This document shows positions 37,409-49,959 of a stretch of 64,000 bases of DNA, piece by piece. Origin of the DNA: Amaurobius ferox (taxonomy: Eukaryota; Arthropoda; Arachnida; Araneae; Amaurobiidae); contig OX578150.1 of the NCBI GenBank assembly GCA_951213105.1, positions 22,440,522-22,504,521 on the forward strand, read 5' to 3'. The stretch's first letter is position 1. The number at the start of each line of letters is the position of its first letter. Made by a program: the position numbers and the translations under genes. The notes under the pieces are model-generated. The model was given only the letters and a program-made list of their open reading frames with translations, was not told where the DNA came from and searched no databases.

Positions 37409-38421
37409 GGGTGAGCGTCAGTAAATTTTCTGCCTTATCCGCGCTTTGTTAACTTTCGCGGCACACATATTTCGCCGAAATTCTGCTCAAACAGTTGCGA
37501 AATATTTTCTTATAGATAAAATGCTATGCTTAGATTATATTAAAACTAAATTTAATACCCAATAAAACATAGAATATATGTTTTACTTTCATTTAAAATA
37601 TTTTTGGTGCTGCCATCTGTTGTCGTAATTTAATTCATACCGACTATTTTTATTTTTTAATGAACATTTTTAAATGTCTATTCCTTCTAATACGCTATTA
37701 AATACAACAACAGATCATATATAATGCCATAATCATGGAAACGTAATTGAACTTGGACTTGAAGACAAAACTGCAGTCCTCAGTGAAGTACATTCAGATC
37801 CCTTATGAAATTTAAAGAATGATAAATTACCTTTGCGTGATTGTGGCATTATTGTATATGATCTGTTGCTGTATTTAACACTGTATTAGAAGGAATGGAT
37901 ATTTAAAAATGTTCATTAAAAAAATAAAAATAATCGGTATGAATTAAATTACGACAACAGATGGCAGCACCATATAATGCCATAATCACGGAAACGTAAT
38001 TGAACTTGGACTTGAAGACAAAACTGCAGTCCTCAGTGAAGTACATTCAGATCCCTTATGAAATTTAAAGAATGATAAATTACCTTTGCGTGATTGTGGC
38101 ATTATTGTATATGATCTGTTGCTGTATTTAACACTGTATTAGAAGGAATGGATATTTAAAAATGTTCATTAAAAAAATAAAAATAATCGGTATGAATTAA
38201 ATTACGACAACAGATGGCAGTACCAAAAATATTTTGGATTAAAATAAAAGATATATTCTATGTTTTTTGGGGCATTAAATTTAGTTTTAATATAATCTAA
38301 GCATTGCATTTTATCTTTCAGAAAATATTTCGCAACTGTTTGAGCAGAATTTCGGCGAAATATGTGTGCCGCGAAAGTTAACAAAGCGCGGATAGGGCAG
38401 AAAATTTACTGACGCTCACCC
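37409..38421. mobile_element. piggyBac-type MITE with TTAA target, copy 1
   Basis: Flanked by TTAA at 37405-37408 and 38422-38425. Ends GGGTGAGCGTCAGTAAATTT and its inverse, with inverted similarity reaching more than 200 bp inwards. An internal 253-bp unit (AATGCCATAATCA...) is tandemly duplicated at 37723 and 37976. No transposase. Confidence 0.85.
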
Positions 38422-38425
38422 TTAA

Positions 38426-38814
38426 ACGACGCTTAAGGTCTCAGAAACATAAGGGCCCTGAACATGCGGAGATGTTTGACGCCAGAACAGAACAATTTTT
38501 CTCCAAAAATTTTATAGAAAACAGTATTTTATTGTTATTATAACAATTATAAACATTATGATTTTTATGATAAGTCAATTTTATACAAAATATCCATTAG
38601 TTGTTAAATATAAATAAAACTGTTTCTCAACGTTTGTAAAGCGCAAGGTGTTATCAAGCACAAGCTAGGAGCTTAAACGAGGACAAACGCATGCGCATAT
38701 GACTAACGATGACAATACTTCACAGCGGGGAATAGCATACGAAGAATGCCATCATGGTCCAAGCTCTATGGCTGTAGGTGGTTTAATCTCTATGGTTTAT
38801 AACATTTCCCAGCA
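38426..38814. other. No gene seen
   Basis: Unremarkable; the frame at 38699-38914 overlaps the edge of a C copy. Confidence 0.35.
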
Positions 38815-39785
38815 TAATTATAAACTGCTTATGGCTTTGTTCATTCTGTCTGTTTGTCTGTCCGTTCGCACGATAGCTGCCGGAAAAAATGACTTTATTA
38901 AAATAAGATGTTAATATGTTGTTGAGACTGTCTGTGGAACACACGTGAATGAAAATGAATAATATCACCCAATTACATTTGGATTTAACCCGGGTTGAAA
39001 AAATGAAATACATTGAGCACTATGGGACATACTTTTTCAAACATTTTTGAAGCTGTTGTAAAATTCACAAATTGCTGTGAAAATTATAAGAAATATTTGA
39101 ATTGTCACGTAAAATGTGTAAAAAAATTTCACCAAAATATATTAGGTAGTTTTTAAAATAAAAATTTAATTAATAATTACACCTATATATGATTAGATCA
39201 CGTGACTCATTTCAAAATAAAATATAATATCCATTTTATTTATTTCTATGTAAAAAACTTGATGTTTAAAGATGGTTTAAATTTATATTTAGTGTTGCAT
39301 TTGTCATAAAACTCCTTCATTTTTGTTTAATTTCTGTGCATCTATATTCTGAAACAGCACAATAACAATGTATTTGAGTTTAAATGATCATCAAACTTTG
39401 ATTATTCCAACAGCGAAGTCTAATTTCTATAGTATACAGAATGTAAGCAAATCAAGCAATTGTGAGTTGAGTTGTATAAGAAATGCTGAATTTTTATCAC
39501 GTAAAATTATTTAGCTCTGGAGTCTGGAATATAAGTTATATGAATGAAATATTGATTGATTTTATGTAGAGAAGCAGACGATTTATAGCATTGCCTTTTT
39601 TGATGAAGTTTTAAGATTCTAAGTATAATAAATTACTGTAGTACTGTGATAATTTAAAAAATATCAGCGTTGAATGTATCGCATTTTAGAGATGTTTAAA
39701 TGAAATTGCTTTTCAGGTGGTAAGTGTTTCATAATTAATGCTTAATGCTTGATTGATGATTCTTGTTAATACAAGCTAAAGCAGT
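38815..39785 (-). repeat. Dispersed repeat family C, copy 4 (inverted)
   Basis: Inverted landmarks: CATTCTGTCTGTTTGTCTGT, AACCCGGGTTGAAAAAATGA, TAAGTGTTTCATAATTAATG. Confidence 0.7.
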
Positions 39786-39892
39786 GAATAGCTTCTCAAA
39801 CTATTTTAACAAGTTTAAAAATTATTTTCATTCATTTATCTATGGTTAACAAAAATTTAAGCAAAACTACTTGAATTTCAAAAAGAGCAAAA

Positions 39893-40005
39893 TAAACAAG
39901 AAAAATCAATTATGCATAAAGAATTGATTAAGAAACAATTCTCAACTGAAATGCAATTTTATTTAAACATCTCTAAAATGTGATATGTTCAGCGCTGATA
40001 TTTTT
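39893..40005 (+). repeat. Family C, copy 5, left part
   Basis: Begins AACAAGAAAAATCAATTATG and is interrupted by a family A element. The rest resumes at 40955. Confidence 0.7.
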
Positions 40006-40947
40006 ACTTTCCTTATATACATAATGTATAAGGAATGTATTGTGACGGGGTCGAAAATTCGAATTCGAGTTTTCGACGGGAGAGTACGTTTCAAGCATCC
40101 CTGATCACGAATCAAACATTTTTGAAGTGATGTCTGTGTGTGTGTGTGTGTGAAAGTATGTGTGTATGTGTGTGTGTCAGTGAGTCTGTGGGGACGATAA
40201 CTGCCGAACGAATGGACCGATTCGAACCAAATTTGGTACAAAAATCACAATCCGTAAACACTGGAAGTCTATTGTTTTTTTATACGCAATCGAATGTTCA
40301 GAACAGCCCTAAATTTTCGAATGAAATTTTGAAAAAATCGTCTAAAAACCAAAACCACTAATAAAGTTACGCAAATAGACATTTCTTATGTAATTTTTCA
40401 TTAGAAAACGATTGACATAAATTTTAGAACGCTAACATGAACCGTTCTCGAGATATTGTACATTTTTCAAAAAAATTATCAAAAAGTCATATAAAATAAA
40501 AAGAATATTTCCTATTGAGAAACATGTTCACTTTTCATATGTAATACCATGCGATAAATTGAGTGACATCATTCTCGTGGATCTAACTCGTTCCATTCAT
40601 GAAAAAAGATACTTTGAATAATACTTTTGTATTTGAACGCAAATAGTCATTTATCTGCTGTAAGAATAACTTATTTCTTAGTGCCTAACACTTGGCGAGA
40701 TTTTGGCGACGAATTTGGCGGAATGTCGCCAACTTGGCGACTTTTTTGAAATGTTGCCAAATTAACGAAAATCTCGCCAAATGGATAAAAATGACGCTAA
40801 ATCAATGAAAATGACGACTAATTGTCGAAAATTCAATATCTTGGAAAGAATATTAGTATCTACTATAAGAACAACCTATTTTTTTTACTGTAAAAGTAGT
40901 AAATTCATTACATTATATAAGGAAAGTCATGTGTTGCCCACATCAGA
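40006..40947 (+). mobile_element. Family A element, copy 4, inside family C
   Basis: Complete: ACTTTCCTTATATACATAAT hairpin to ATGTGTTGCCCACATCAGA. The other C copies give the empty site (GCGCTGATATATTTTAAATT), so this insertion entered a T-run and its ends can be placed to within the run. No TSD longer than the T-run is detectable. Confidence 0.8.
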
Positions 40948-40954
40948 TTTTTTT

Positions 40955-41865
40955 AATTATCACTGTACTACAGTAATTTATTATACTTCAAAGTTCAACT
41001 TCATCGAAATAGGTAATTCTAGTTATACAAAATGAATATTCATATGACGTCATCGAAATATGAATTATTTGCCTCTCTATGTAAAATCAATGAATATTTC
41101 ATTCATATTACTCCAGAGTTAATTAATTTTGTTTGAAATAAATTCAACAATTTTTGTACAACTCACCTTACACTCGCTTGATTTGTTTACATTCTGCATA
41201 CTGTAGAAATTAGGCTTCGTTGTAGGAATGATCAAAGTTTTGTAATCATTTAAAATAAGAAATATTGTAATTGCGTTGAAACAGAATTTAGTTACACAGG
41301 TAATACGCGAAAATGAGGCGGTTTCATAACGGAAGTAACCCCAATATAAATTTAAACGGTCTTTAAAAATCCCGATCTTTACAAAAAATGAATGCCATAT
41401 TTTATTTTGCTGTGAGTCATATGATCTCTTCATATATCATGTGTGTAATTATTACTTTTATTTTTCTTAAATAAAAACTACCCAATATATTTTGCTAAAA
41501 ACATTTTATGTAATGATTTGAATATTACCTAAAATTTTTGAAGCAATTTGTTAATTTTAACTTGGCTTAAAAAATGTTTAAAGAATTAAGTCCTATAGAG
41601 TTCAATGCATTTCATTTTTTCAACCCCAGTTACATCCGAAATTAATTGGGTGACATTATTCCTTTTTTTCCCATATGTTCCACAGACCGTCTCAACAACA
41701 TACTAAAATTTCATTTTAATAAAGTCATTTTTACGGTAGTTATCGTGCGAACGGAGAGACAGACAGACAGGCAAGCGAACGGATGGATAGAGAGACAGAC
41801 AAACAAAATGACCAAAGTCATAAACACTATACAACTATATTGTAAAGTGTTACAAAGAGAAATTA
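40955..41865 (+). repeat. Family C, copy 5, right part
   Basis: Continues with AATTATCACTGTACTACAG, ATGACGTCATCG, CAGACAGACAGGC and ends ATTGTAAAGTGTT. Confidence 0.7.
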
Positions 41866-41869
41866 AATA

Positions 41870-42302
41870 AGATACATTTTTTTTTCATTTATGAAAATGG
41901 TTCCCAAAAGTAAAAGCATTTTCTCAAATGCTTTTATTTGTGGAGGCACAAACTAAAATTTTGGTTGCCTTTTTACACATTTTTCTTAAGGGACTCAAAA
42001 AACTCACATACCTGTCAATAATACCAGGAAAAAACTCTTTTTCACAATACTACTGTTAAACACAACTACATTAAATGTTATTCTATCTGTAAATTTGTTG
42101 ATCTATATAATACCTATTGTGCTGATATTGATATATTTAACTTGACTCCTGCCTGTTTTAAAAAAGCCTGTTTCAATGCGCTTGACATGTTTACTACTTA
42201 GTATTCTTGCATCCTATGTTCTGTATTTTTTAATTTCTTGTGTGGCTACTGTAACTGGATTTCATCTGTAGTTGCCACGTAAATTGAATAAAATAAAATA
42301 AA
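41870..42302 (+). mobile_element. Probable LINE 3' end
   Basis: Ends GAATAAAATAAAATAAAAT, a short tandem tail typical of non-LTR retrotransposon 3' ends, preceded by GC-richer GTGGCTACTGTAACTGGATT. No coding motif remains and the 5' boundary is uncertain. It may belong to the jockey-like family at 20.2 kb but shares no sequence with that fragment. Confidence 0.4.
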
Positions 42303-42770
42303 ATTTCTAGATACGGTAGAATTTCCATGCCTGCATTTTCTGCTACCAAAACACGAAATCATTTGCAATGTGACCATGTTAATAGCAGCGATTTTATCAA
42401 CAGTGAGAACTTGCAACTAGAATAAAACAACGAGAAACTTCCTAAGTGTGATTGAGGCTTTGAACTTGACAGAAAGACTTATTTTGCTAATTAAACATCT
42501 CAGCTACTGTAGCAGTATAGTTAATGCAAAATATGCCGCGATCGGAATCTGTGATAAGAAAGATTTTAAAAGAATACATTTAACTTGCTGAATGCTGTAT
42601 TGAATCAAAATTTCCGACTGGATAAAACGTCTGGGAAAGAACACTTAATGCCAGCATCAGCATCAGTTAGTTCCTTCGGGCCTTCCTAGCGTAAGCTATT
42701 TCCCATTAAAATCAAATCTGTAGAAATATCGGAGTAATTTCATTAGCTGTGTTTTCTAAGTAGGGGGAGA
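42303..42770. other. No gene seen
   Basis: Unremarkable sequence. Confidence 0.4.
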
Positions 42771-43720
42771 GTATAGTTTCGTATTAAACCGTCATGATTG
42801 TTAACTATATTAGTAACGAAAATCTATGGTTGTAAATATGCAAAAATATCGTAGCTTTTTTCATTAGCTGTCTTTGTCAGGTGTGTGTGTGTAGGGGACT
42901 ATAATTTCGTATTAAAACGTCATGATTGTTAACTATTTTAGTAACGAAAATCTATGGATGTACATATGTAGAAGTATCACAGGTTTTTTTTTAATTAGCT
43001 AATTTTGCCGGTGGGGGGGAGGTTACAATTTTGTATTAAACCTTCATGATTGTTAACTATATTAATAACGAAAATATATGTTTGTAAATATGTAGAAATA
43101 TTGGAGTTTTGTTCATTAGCTGTTTCTGCCAGGTGTGTGTGGGGTGCGGGGTACAATTTCGTATTACATCGTCATGATTGTTAACTATATTTGTAACGAA
43201 AATCTATGGTTGTAAATATGTAGAAATATCGGAGTTTTGTTACTTTGCTGTTTCTGCCAGGTGTGTGTGGGGTGTGGGGGTACAATTTCGTATTACAACG
43301 TCATGATTGTTAACTATATTTGTAACGAAAATCTATGGTTGTAAATATGTAGAAATATCGGAGGTTTTTTCATTAGCTGTATCTGCCAGGTATGTGTGGG
43401 GTGTGGGGGTACAATTTCGTATTACAACGTCATGATTGTTAGCTATATTTGTAACGAAAATCTATGGTTGTAAATATGTAGAAATATCGGAGGTTTTTTC
43501 ATTAGCTGTTTCTGCCAGGTGTGTGTGGGGTGTGGGGGTACAATTTCCTATTACAACGTCATGATTGCTAACTATATTTTTAATGAAAATCTATGGTTGT
43601 AAATATGTAGAAATATCGGAATTTTTTTCATTAGCTATTATTGCCAGGTGGGGGTACAATTTCGTATTAAAACATCATGATTGTTAAATATATTAGTAAA
43701 TAAAATCTATGGTTGTTTAC
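42771..43720. repeat. ~128-bp tandem repeat, about 7 copies
   Basis: Unit landmarks are CATGATTGTTAACTATATT, GTAACGAAAATCTATGG, TTGTAAATATGTAGAAATAT and GTGTGTGGGGTGYGGGGG. GTAACGAAAA recurs at 42813, 42941, 43065, 43192, 43321, 43450 and 43579. No frame runs through. Confidence 0.9.
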
Positions 43721-43812
43721 TATAGGTCGTATTTACTACATTGAGTATTAAACCACCCAATATACATTGATAAGCAACTAAAATTTGTCTTGTTGTAAAA
43801 TAATGGCAAAAA

Positions 43813-44275
43813 ATATGATGTGAGCAGCATATGACTTTCCTTATATAATGCAATGAATTTACTACTTTTACAGTAAAAAAAAAAGATTATTTTTATAATA
43901 GATATTTATATTCTTTCCAAGATATTGAATTTTCGTCAATGAGTCGTCATTATCATTGATTTAGCGTCATTTTTATCCATTTGGCGAGTTTATCGTTAAT
44001 TTAGCAACATTTAATAAAGTCGCCAAGTTGGCGACACTCCAAAAATTCGTCATCAAAATCTCTCCAAACGTTATGGACGGAGAAGTAAGTTATTCTTACA
44101 GCAGATAAATGACTATTGGCGTTCAAATACAAAAGTATTACTCAAAGTATTTTTTTTTCATGAATGGAACGAGCTAAATCCACGAGAATGATGTCACCAA
44201 ATTTATCGCATGGTATTACATATGAAAAGTGAACATGTTTCTCAATACGAAATATTTTTTTTTATTTTATCTCTC
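43813..44275 (-). mobile_element. Family A element, inverted, 3' half only
   Basis: Starts at the inverted terminus (TGATGTGAGCAGCATATGAC), includes the GGCGA region and ends at about 44275, where similarity stops. Confidence 0.65.
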
Positions 44276-44852
44276 GGCGAACTATATAATTTGCTGTAGT
44301 TGCTGAAAAATAACCTACGCAGCTAATAAATATTAAAACACGTTTAAAATGTAGATTAGAAAACAAATTTAATAACATTTAAAGCTTAAATACAGTTTAC
44401 AAACATTTGAAAAATAGGAATACTAATTAAATGCATGCCAACACGCCTCCCCTTGTCAAAAATCACACTTAAACATAAACATTTATAATTTGTGCCAGAA
44501 TTTCATTCAGAAATTGCAGAAAATTAAAATATATAAATTTCTCGTTATATTAAGATCTTGCTGGGTTTGCGGATGGCAAAATTATTTCTGATTGCAGCCC
44601 ACAATTTGACTGTCCAGCAGAAGTGAAGAAGTATTTATGTAATATCTGAACATTTTTACAAAATAGCGCTCATTTGCGTCAAATTAACATTAGCGACAAA
44701 CTCCCTAACTCTACACAGCCTGATTAGAATTCTCGAATTCGATAAAAGTGTTATTCACCCATTTCTACATATAACGGTATCGATTCTATCTTTCGTACTA
44801 TGTGACCTACTTGGTTTTGAAAGTAATTTACTCATGGGCATGATAAAAAAAA
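44276..44852. other. No gene seen
   Basis: Unremarkable sequence between two inverted A copies. Confidence 0.4.
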
Positions 44853-45799
44853 TCTGAGTGGGCAACGCATGACTTTCCTTATATAATACGAGGAATTTAC
44901 TACTCTTACAATAGAAAAATAGGTTTTTCTTATAGTAGATATTTATATTCTTTCCAAGATATTGAACTTTCGTCAATTAGTCGTCATTTTTATCCATTTG
45001 GCGAGATTTTCGCTAACTTGACAACATTAAAAAAGTCGCGAAGTTGGCGATTTTCCGCCAAATTCGGCGCCAAAATCTCGTCAAGCGTTATGGACGGAGA
45101 AATAAGTTATTCTTATAGCAGATAAATAACTAGTGGCGTTCAAATAAAAAAGTATTACTCAAAGTATCTGTTCTCATGAATAGAACGAGCTACATCCACG
45201 AGAATGATGTCAACCAATTTATCGCACGATATTACATATGAAAAGTAAACATGTTTCTCAACAGTTAATATATATTTTTTCATTTATGGCATTCTTTTAT
45301 AAATTTATTTGAAAAATGTGCAATATCTCGAGAACGGTTCATGCTAGCGTTCTAAAGTTTATGTCAATCGTTTTCTATCAAAAAAATTACATAAGAAATG
45401 GCTATTTGCCTAACTTTATTAAAGTTTTGATTTTTGGATGATTTTTTCAAAATTTCACTCGAAAATTTAGGAGGGTTCTGAGCATATGATTGTGTTTTAA
45501 AACAATAGTCTTCCAGTATTCATGGATTGTGATTTTTGTACCAAATTTCATTCGAATCGCTCCATTCGTTCATGAGATATCGTCTCCACACACACACACA
45601 CACACGCACACACACATAACACACATACTTTTTCACACACGCACACACTAACACATATTTTCACACACACACAGACATCACTTCAAAAATGTTCGATTCA
45701 TGATCAGGGATGTTTGAAACGTGCTCTCCCGTCAGAAACTCGAATTCAAATTTTCGACCCCGTCACACTTTCCTTATACATTATGTATATAAGAAAAGT
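44853..45799 (-). mobile_element. Family A element, copy 6, complete inverted
   Basis: From TCTGAGTGGGCAACGCATGA through the stem region, CTCGAGAACGGTTCATGCTA, (CA)n, to ACTTTCCTTATACATTATG... AAGAAAAGT followed by AAAAA. Confidence 0.75.
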
Positions 45800-46656
45800 A
45801 AAAATCGGCGGTGGTTCCGGTCCAATGGAGCCGAAATGGCTTTGTGTAAATAGCGTGTTCTAAAACGAAGAATCACATCAGAAAAACAATTATAAATCCT
45901 TATAGGCTAAAATTACTCGTTTACTGTTCATAGCTCGCTAAAATATTGAAATTAAAACACCTTTTCAATATAGTTCAAATTAATAGAATGTAGAAAGTAT
46001 AGTCACTATATCTGAAAAGCTAAGATCATTATTCGAAATCCAATTTTACAATCCTTGTAGGACTTTGAAAGGGCTATAAATTTTTTGCTTACTATTCTTG
46101 TCTATAGCACTTTACAAACTTGAAGGAAAGAAAAAACGGAATATTTTTAATTTTCTTCAATTTGATAAGACGATTGCTCAAAAATTATAGGAACTTTGCA
46201 GCAATACATTATTAATTTCGGAACTGGATTTTCTACAAAACATTTTTGCCACATATTATTTATATTTTTTACATCCAACTTTTTGTTTATGAAACGTGTT
46301 TAGTTTTTTTTTTTTTAGTTTTAAGTGAAAGTAAATTAAATGAAACAAAATCTCGATCAGACAAAAACTCACCGTCCCCCCCCCGAAAAAATATTAAAAT
46401 ACTAAAATATTGAAATATTAAATTAATGAAATTATTTTTATATATTCATAGGTGCTACCCTATTTGCAACAAGCAAGTATGTATTGCTTATATTTTTATG
46501 AATTAGGTTCCGAAGCATAAGCGTCCAAAATATTTACATTTTTCGTAACGCTCGAATTTCATCTAGAGATACAATGACCATAGATGGTATTTACATAAAA
46601 CAAAAGTATTGATCTAGAAACTGGATTTCCTACTGAACAATTTTGTTGGTTGTTTC

Positions 46657-46691
<35 letters not shown>

Positions 46692-47206
46692 ACAGTTTAG
46701 AAGATATTTTAAGTAAAAATAAGCAATATGAAAATTGTCTCAAACAAAAATTTTTTTTGATAAACAAATAAATCCAAATAGTATTAAAAAAAAAGGAAAT
46801 TATTTTTGTTCCCGAAAAACAAATATAAATTGTCTATACTTTCATCTTTAAGATTTGAAGATATATGCGTCCAATGTGTTTACACTTTTCGTCACACTCC
46901 GATTTCAACCTATTATCCTGACCTTCAATCACAAATTAAATATATTTAAAACTTTATTAGCTACACATAAGGTAAAATTGACTTTGATCTTTGGCCCATG
47001 GAAATTAATAAGAAATATGGCGACGGGGTATCTGTGAGCCCCCCCCCCCTCCTACAAGAACTAATAACAGAAAAAGTTGGTATTAGAAGGATTAAGATTG
47101 CATTTTATTTGCAATTGCCTTTTACCATTGTCTGCTTGTTGCTGTCTTCAGTTATAAACTTTCAGCATTTGTTATCAACAATTGTCAACATCTAATCATG
47201 TGTTTA
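45800..47206. other. No gene seen
   Basis: AT-rich. (TC)n at 46660-46690 and a poly-C run near 47041. Frames are short and unsupported. Confidence 0.4.
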
Positions 47207-47259
47207 ACACATTGCATACATACAGTCTAATCTGATTAGACTGTATGTATGTAATGTGT
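47207..47259. repeat. 53-bp near-perfect palindrome
   Basis: Two 26-base arms (inner part CATACAGTCTAATC) around a single T, with one mismatch (25 of 26 paired). Confidence 0.95.
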
Positions 47260-47470
47260 CTCTAGTATATTACATTCATAAAATTCACGCTTTATGTTCG
47301 CAAATTTACATGGAAGATGGAACTCCCATTGCAGGTACACTGTAAAACATTTTGGAGGCCGTTGCTCATTTTTTCTCAGCTACTTTCTTAATAATTTCGG
47401 CATACTATCGGAAAAGCCGTAATTGCAGAGGCGTTCATGAAACTCCCAGCTTCATTTCTGGACTATTCAG

Positions 47471-47477
<7 letters not shown>

Positions 47478-47511
<34 letters not shown>
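47478..47511. repeat. TA microsatellite
   Basis: Pure TA tract. Confidence 0.9.
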
Positions 47512-47514
<3 letters not shown>

Positions 47515-47811
47515 TCCCAAAAAGGACAAGTAGCAATGTACTCGTACAGATTCTAGATGTGTGACAGAAGTACCGGCCGGGGGGAGTTGCGACCCCCAGC
47601 ACTCCGGTTAAAGCTTTTTCCGCCATGGCAAACGCTCCCGGTAACCGATACTCCCTACACGATTTCCTTCATGACCTTTTATAAATCCGCAAAAATACAT
47701 ACATATACAATTTCAATAACATGTAAAATCTAAAAGTTTACTTTTCTACGCTAAAACTATCCATGAAGCATTCTGTAAAAATATAACAAATAATTTAAAA
47801 TACAAAATCAG
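47512..47811. other. GC-rich patch, unassigned
   Basis: CCGGCCGGGGGGAGTTGCGA and ACGCTCCCGGTAACCGATAC around 47570-47650 contrast with the surroundings. Not recognisable as an RNA gene or SINE promoter. Confidence 0.3.
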
Positions 47812-48023
<212 letters not shown>

Positions 48024-48025
48024 TT

Positions 48026-48140
48026 TTAACTATATTTGTAACGAAAATCTATGGTTGTAAATATGTAGAAATATCGGAGTTTTGTTACTTAGCTGTTTCT
48101 GCCAGGTGTGTGTGGGGTGCGGAGGTACAATTTCGTATTG
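48026..48140. repeat. Orphan monomer of the 128-bp array
   Basis: AACTATATTTGTAACGAAAA to GTGCGGAGGTACAATTTCGT matches the array at 42.8-43.7 kb almost exactly, 4.3 kb away and directly against the TA tract. Confidence 0.9.
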
Positions 48141-48562
48141 CGATTCTTTTTAAAATAACAGTTAACGTTCCTACATCTTAAGGCAGGCACTACATTGTAA
48201 AATAAATGAATTTATTATGCATGTTCCATTCATGTATTCACTAGTGCTACATATACTTAGATATGTGCTCAAATTTAAATGATTATTTATAGCAAAAATT
48301 AAGTTGTGTGCACATTGCACATTTTATTAAAAAAAAAAAGCTATGAAAGTCTAGCAATATACATAATTTTATTATTTTTGGTATTGTATTTAAACTTGTG
48401 CGAAATGTGTTAAAGTGCATGTAAACATTGTATTTTGGGTTCTTATTTATTTTGGTTTATAAAAATTGAGAACCTTGAACAGTGCAACAGTGGGTGCAAA
48501 GTGGTTGGTAGATATTTTTTCTGGCTGGTAAGAATTTCCAATAATTCCCCACCTCTGGACAT

Positions 48563-48790
48563 CACAATTATTAGTTTTATACTTTTTTGTGATGGAACTA
48601 TAGATATTTAATAGTTATTGCTTATTTAATAGTTATTGCTTAATTAATCATAGTCATCACGATTATTATTTTATACTTTTTGTGATCAGACTGTATATAT
48701 TTAATTGTTATTGCTGATCATTGCCATCACAATTATTAGTTTTATACTTTTTCGTGATGAGACTATGAATATTTAATAAGACTATGGAGA
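48563..48790. repeat. Short degenerate tandem repeat, three copies
   Basis: Unit contains ATCACAATTATTAGTTTTAT, ACTTTTT, GTGATGAGACTAT and ATATTTAAT at 75-95 bp spacing. Confidence 0.7.
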
Positions 48791-48816
48791 CTGATATGTG
48801 ACTATTTGTGATGAGA

Positions 48817-49800
48817 CTATGGAGACTGGTGGCCAGGGAAGCATCTGGGTACCTTGCAGGGCATGTTGGTTGATGCGTGCCGTGTGTGGTCGGGCGTTAT
48901 CCTGCAGGTAAATGGCATTGGGCAGCCCTGAAGGAAGGGTAGTGTCACCGGCCTCATCACGTCATCCACGTATCGTTGGGCCGTCACAGTGTCCTCAATA
49001 TCCCGGACGTCCAAATAGTTGCTCAAGTCCTCAGGATGAGTCGGACGGTCTGGGTCTTCAACAGTGTCCTCAATGCGGACCAGAGGGGAATTTCTGTCGT
49101 GGACGATGGAGCCCCAAAGCATGATGCCGCGTTGTCGCGCGGTGTGGCGTTCCACAGATGCGGCCGAATTGGACCTGTCACAACTTTGGCGTCAGACTCG
49201 TACACGGCGACTGTCATTACTAAAACACAAGCGTGACTCGTCTGAGAACACGACCCTGTGCCATTCCGCAATTCACGTGGCTCTTTCCAGACACCCGTGC
49301 AAACGGAGGCGTCTGTGCTTATTGGGTCAATCGCAGTCTTCTTACCGGGCGTCATAAATGCAGGTCGCCGGTAACCAATCGGCGGATAATGGTCCGGATC
49401 GATATCGAAACATCAAAGGTGTCTTGTACATGCTGCAAAAGGGCAACGGAAGTTGCTGGCGGATGCGTCGGTCCACACATGCTGACGTCGCTCTGACCGT
49501 ACCGGCACCCGTCAAACGTGCCCCATCCCCTTGTTCCAACCATCTTCAAAATAGCCGGTGTACCGTGGACGCGTGTAGGTGACTGTCATTTGGCGTATGG
49601 ACCAACCTGCCCTTCTGAGTTCAATCAGCATACCAATAGTGAAATCGTCTGTCTGCTGGAACTACCTCAGTAGGCGACGTCCTAGCATTCTTTGCTACTA
49701 CACGTTTCCTCTGAAACAAAAAATGATTTCCCTGGCAGACAGAGCGGCGTGACTATTGCCGATTCTGCAGGTTCCTTCCCTGATACCTCATTGAACGTGC
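48817..49800 (-). pseudogene. Tc1-like (DD34E) transposase, broken
   Basis: On the minus strand, from about 49690: FTIGMLIELRRAGWSIRQ (helix-turn-helix), several frame changes through LTGAGTVRATSA and LLQHVQDTFDVSISIRTIIR, then VVFSDESRLCFSNDSRRVRV followed by TGA in place of Trp; SDE is the first catalytic Asp. Next VERHTARQRGIMLWGSIV and RSPLVRIE-like residues, interrupted by a 25-codon mini-SINE insertion, then AQRYVDDVMRPVTLPFLQG. A frameshift precedes LQDNARPHTARI (second Asp). Similarity stops after MLPWPPVS, so the last catalytic Glu region is gone. Several shifts and one nonsense codon make it inactive. Confidence 0.85.
49000..49060 (-). mobile_element. Mini-SINE, 61 bp, inside Tc1 transposase
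   Basis: Flanked by exact ACAGTGTCCTCAAT at 48986-48999 and 49061-49074. The insert, CCGGACGTCCAAATAGTTGC ... CGGACGGTCTGGGTCTT with the tail pointing to higher coordinates, is the SINE 3' domain. Insert plus duplication is 75 bp, so the transposase frame stays open across it. Confidence 0.85.
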
Positions 49801-49856
49801 GCGGTACAGCTGCGTATTTCGTATCATTTACATAACTCGGTGAACTGTGTCTACCC

Positions 49857-49923
49857 TGCAATTTGCATATTTTTTCCCACTCCTTCTTGGTGTCTCATTT
49901 TCACTGTCACGTAGTGTTGTATA
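49857..49923. repeat. Direct repeat flanking the satellite, left copy
   Basis: CTCCTTCTTGGTGTCTCATT and following bases match 53680-53709 in 29 of 30 positions; weaker similarity extends on both sides. It lies at the 5' end of the Tc1 pseudogene and may be its terminal repeat. Confidence 0.8.
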
Positions 49924-49959
49924 TATATGAATATAATTTAGCAGAAATTAATATTTATT

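Noticed and set aside
47207..47259. microRNA precursor
   Set aside because: A one-base centre leaves no terminal loop and the arms are too short for a typical hairpin precursor.
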